Shown one piece after another: positions 31,856 to 33,564 of a DNA stretch of 33,564 nucleotides; the stretch's first letter is position 1, and every line of letters starts with the position of its first letter. A model generated the notes under the pieces. That model was not told the DNA's origin. It worked only from the letters and a program-made list of their open reading frames with translations, and searched no databases. The stretch spans positions 1 through 33,564 of the forward strand of contig NZ_JASXSI010000039.1 of assembly GCF_030315685.1 (NCBI RefSeq), given 5' to 3'. The translations under genes were made by a program, and so were the position numbers. Origin of the DNA: Gordonia sp. ABSL11-1. GTDB lineage: Bacteria > Actinomycetota > Actinomycetes > Mycobacteriales > Mycobacteriaceae.

Positions 31856-32443
31856 ATGCAGACAGATCAGCGGATCGTGGTGGCGATGGCCGAATTGCTG
31901 CGTCGACAGGGATACGCCGCGACCGGGATCAAACAGGTCGTGGCGGCGGCGGAGGCGCCCATCGGCTCGGTCTATCATCACTTCCCGGGTGGCAAGCGGG
32001 CCGTCGCCGAGGCGGCCCTGCGCCAGTCCGGTGCTGCCTACGGCGAACTCGTCACCGCGCTCCTCGCGCCCCACGACGACCTCGTCGACGGCATCGAGTC
32101 GGCCTTCGCCGAGGCCGCGGCGACCATCGAGCAGACGGGGTGGGTCAACATGTGTCCGGTGTCGACGGTCGCCGGGGAGGTCGCCGACGCCGAGCCCGCG
32201 TTGCGGGAGGTCTCCGCCGAGGTCTTCGACGAATGGATCACCCAGGGCGTCGGCCTTTTTCGTGAACGGGGACTGTCCGACGACGATGCTCGCTCGCTGA
32301 TCATCGCCGTGATCACCGCGCTCGAGGGGGCCTTCGTCATGGCGCGCACCCTGCGCTCGGGCGAACCGGTACTCGCGGCCGGCCGGAGTGTCGCGGCGTA
32401 CGCGCGCACGCTGACGACGCCGGCGACAGTGTCGGCCGGCTGA
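31856..32443 (+). CDS. TetR-family regulator (LmrA/YxaF-like)
   Basis: 195 aa. HTH at about 8-52: VAMAELLRRQGYAATGIKQV, then EAPIGSVYHHFPGGKRAV. The ligand domain has CPVSTVAGEVADAEPALREV, typical of the LmrA/YxaF branch, which often guards drug-efflux or flavin-linked detoxification genes. Its likely targets are its own promoter and the divergent hydrolase-like gene, through the twin operator. ATG 31856 follows a -10 box by 6 bases. The gene ends directly against the stop of the next, frameshifted TetR gene with no spacer, so the two transcripts are convergent. The inducer is unknown. Confidence 0.9.
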   Translation: MQTDQRIVVAMAELLRRQGYAATGIKQVVAAAEAPIGSVYHHFPGGKRAVAEAALRQSGAAYGELVTALLAPHDDLVDGIESAFAEAAATIEQTGWVNMCPVSTVAGEVADAEPALREVSAEVFDEWITQGVGLFRERGLSDDDARSLIIAVITALEGAFVMARTLRSGEPVLAAGRSVAAYARTLTTPATVSAG

Positions 32444-33114
32444 TCAGATGCGGTCCAGGTACTCATCGAGCCGGTCGGTGACGATGAGCCCACGCAGCGA
32501 CAGTCGCAGCTGCGCAGCGATGTAGGTGTCGATCTCGAACTCGGCGCCGAAATGCCAGTGTTTGAGGGCCCAGGCGTGGGCCAGCATCATCAGGTCGAAG
32601 ACGACGAGATCGATGTCGACGTCGTTCATGAGTCCGGCCTCGACCCCGGCCTCGACGGCGGCCCGCATCGGGGCGGCGGTCTCGACTTCGAGCTCCTTGC
32701 TGCGTTCGCGGCCGTCGGCATCAAGGGTGCGGCTCTCCGGTAGGTGAGCACGACGGCGTCGCAGTTCTCGTCCACGATGCCCGTGTCCTGACGGAAGCCG
32801 GCGATCAGTCGCATCACCGGGTCGCCGCCGGCGAGGTCCATCGCCGGCGGCAATTGATCGCGGAACTTCTCGAGGATGTCGATGATCGCCGCCAGGAGGA
32901 TGTCCTCCTTGCTGCCGAAATACTTGCAGAACAGTCCGACGCTGACCTGCGCCTCGTCGGCCGGCGCCTGCCTCGACATCTGGTGGAAGCCGGTCCGTCC
33001 CATCGCGACGATGGCGGCGTCGAGCGGTTGACGTCGGCGGGAGGAGACGCGGACGGCCTTGACGGCCTCGGCGACGTCCACGGAGGTGGTCGACGCGGTG
33101 GACGCTGCGCCCAC
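32444..33114 (-). pseudogene. TetR-family regulator with one frameshift
   Basis: A TetR gene read from GTG 33114 (MGAASTASTTSVDVAEAVKA...). The HTH is intact: QPLDAAIVAMGRTGFHQMS, then EAQVSVGLFCKYFGSKEDIL. At VVLTYR (about 32737) the frame breaks; one G short of a GGG run moves the rest, ESRTLDADGRERSKELEVE to RGLIVTDRLDEYLDRI, into another frame. Repairing that base gives a normal TetR of about 223 aa. A single missing base in a short run may be sequence error or a recent null. No obvious partner gene remains; the region upstream carries degenerate repeats and the LexA-boxed HNH gene. Confidence 0.8.
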
Positions 33115-33123
33115 GGATCCGAA

Positions 33124-33190
33124 GTCCTGATACGCAGAGTGTCACCGATGTCCTGATGCAGAACTGTCACGGTTGTCCCGATACATCACA
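33124..33190. repeat. Three degenerate tandem units, possibly an insertion-sequence end
   Basis: Units starting gtcctgatacgcaga (33124), gtcctgatgcagaa (33150) and gtcccgatacatca (33175) recur every 25-26 bases, two followed by tgtcac. They resemble arrays I associate with ends of IS481-family elements in mycobacteria, but that is memory. No transposase lies in the window. Confidence 0.4.
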
Positions 33191-33192
33191 GG

Positions 33193-33236
33193 TTGCAGTT
33201 GCCGGCGGGATGGCTTAGCATCGAACATACGTTCGA
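33193..33236 (+). promoter_or_regulatory. Promoter with perfect LexA (SOS) box
   Basis: -35 ttgcag (33193-33198), 17-base spacer, -10 tagcat (33216-33221). tcgaacatacgttcga at 33221-33236 is an exact mycobacterial SOS box (TCGAAC-N4-GTTCGA) lying over the transcription start. It predicts DNA-damage induction of the HNH gene. Confidence 0.88.
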
Positions 33237-33255
33237 TCAACTGGCGGGGGTGAGT

Positions 33256-33564
33256 ATGACCGAGGTGGCTATCGCCGACGGTGTGGCTGAGTCGTTGTCG
33301 GAACTGCCGGGCCTGCTCGCCGAGGTGCATGCCGTTGTGGACCGGCTGGGTGAGGCCGATCTGTCCCGGTGCACGGATGCGGAGTTGGTGGGGGTGGCTC
33401 AGGCGACGGAGCGGGCGATCAATCGGCTGATGTTTCAGGGCAACCGGCAGGTTCTGGATCTGTCGGATCGGGATGTGCCTCGCGCGATGGGTTTTCGGTC
33501 GCTGACCAATTTCATGAACGCCCATCTGCGAATCTCTGAGGTCGGACGCCGCAAAGCGCAACTC
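33256..33564 (+). CDS. DUF222 / 13E12-type HNH endonuclease, N-terminal part
   Basis: Open reading frame running off the window end (103 codons visible). MTEVAIADGVAESLSELPG, then LVGVAQATERAINRLMFQG, VLDLSDRDVPRAMGFRSL and FMNAHLRISEVGRR are the DUF222 start of the actinobacterial 13E12 repeat family, which normally ends in an HNH nuclease motif not reached here. ATG 33256 has gggggtgag immediately upstream; GTG 33250 in frame is an alternative. The gene is under a perfect LexA box. Family members occur in many near-identical copies per genome and often break assemblies, which may explain why sequence stops here. Confidence 0.88.
   Translation, partial: MTEVAIADGVAESLSELPGLLAEVHAVVDRLGEADLSRCTDAELVGVAQATERAINRLMFQGNRQVLDLSDRDVPRAMGFRSLTNFMNAHLRISEVGRRKAQL

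Overview
The window reads as a high-GC chromosomal stretch from a mycolic-acid-bearing actinomycete (Mycobacteriales). Gordonia or a close relative is my best guess, but I cannot prove the genus from here. The reasons are the GC-rich codon use with many GTG starts, an RpfA-type resuscitation factor behind a c-di-AMP riboswitch, a mycobacterial-type LexA box, and a central block whose gene order follows, from memory, M. tuberculosis Rv0858c-Rv0877 (dapC, ercc3, Rv0862c, Rv0863, moaC2, mog, moaE2, rpfA, moaD2, moaA2, Rv0870c, cspB, Rv0875c, Rv0876c, Rv0877). No tRNA, rRNA, CRISPR array or complete insertion sequence was seen.

Layout. 1-930: the frameshifted end of a GMC oxidoreductase and a frameshifted TetR regulator. 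1025-4520: an F420-type oxidoreductase, dapC, an LppU-like surface protein with a long Tyr-Pro-Gly repeat tail, and a tiny basic ORF beside a strong hairpin. 4632-10179: XPB helicase, RtcB RNA ligase and an XPB-associated protein, all leftward. 10258-15739: molybdopterin genes on both strands (moaC-mog-moaE rightward; moaA-moaD leftward with a flavin reductase and a small membrane protein) flanking rpfA, whose leader holds a c-di-AMP riboswitch and lies below a perfect CRP site. 15951-22838: cspB, a DUF2771 protein, an MFS-like transporter, a DUF3027 protein and a sacsin-type GHKL ATPase.

22792-33564 is more accessory: a TetR/acyl-CoA dehydrogenase pair around a palindrome; a hemerythrin protein, an MMPL transporter and a PAP2 phosphatase; an acyl-CoA dehydrogenase plus APH-like kinase pair resembling a split ACAD10/11 system for 4-hydroxy acids; an alpha/beta-hydrolase-fold protein and a TetR regulator separated by a very long perfect inverted repeat; a frameshifted TetR; and the start of a DUF222 (13E12-type) HNH gene under a perfect LexA box.

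No wholly new system is obvious. The best leads are the double operator between the hydrolase-like gene and its regulator, that protein's missing catalytic acid and histidine, the split 4-hydroxyacyl-CoA module, stacked cAMP and c-di-AMP control of rpfA, the conserved DUF3027/sacsin-like ATPase pair, and a run of promoters whose -10 box sits 6-8 bases before the start codon (leaderless mRNAs). Single-base deletions in short C or G runs affect only genes at the two ends, so sequence error at contig ends must be excluded before calling them pseudogenes.
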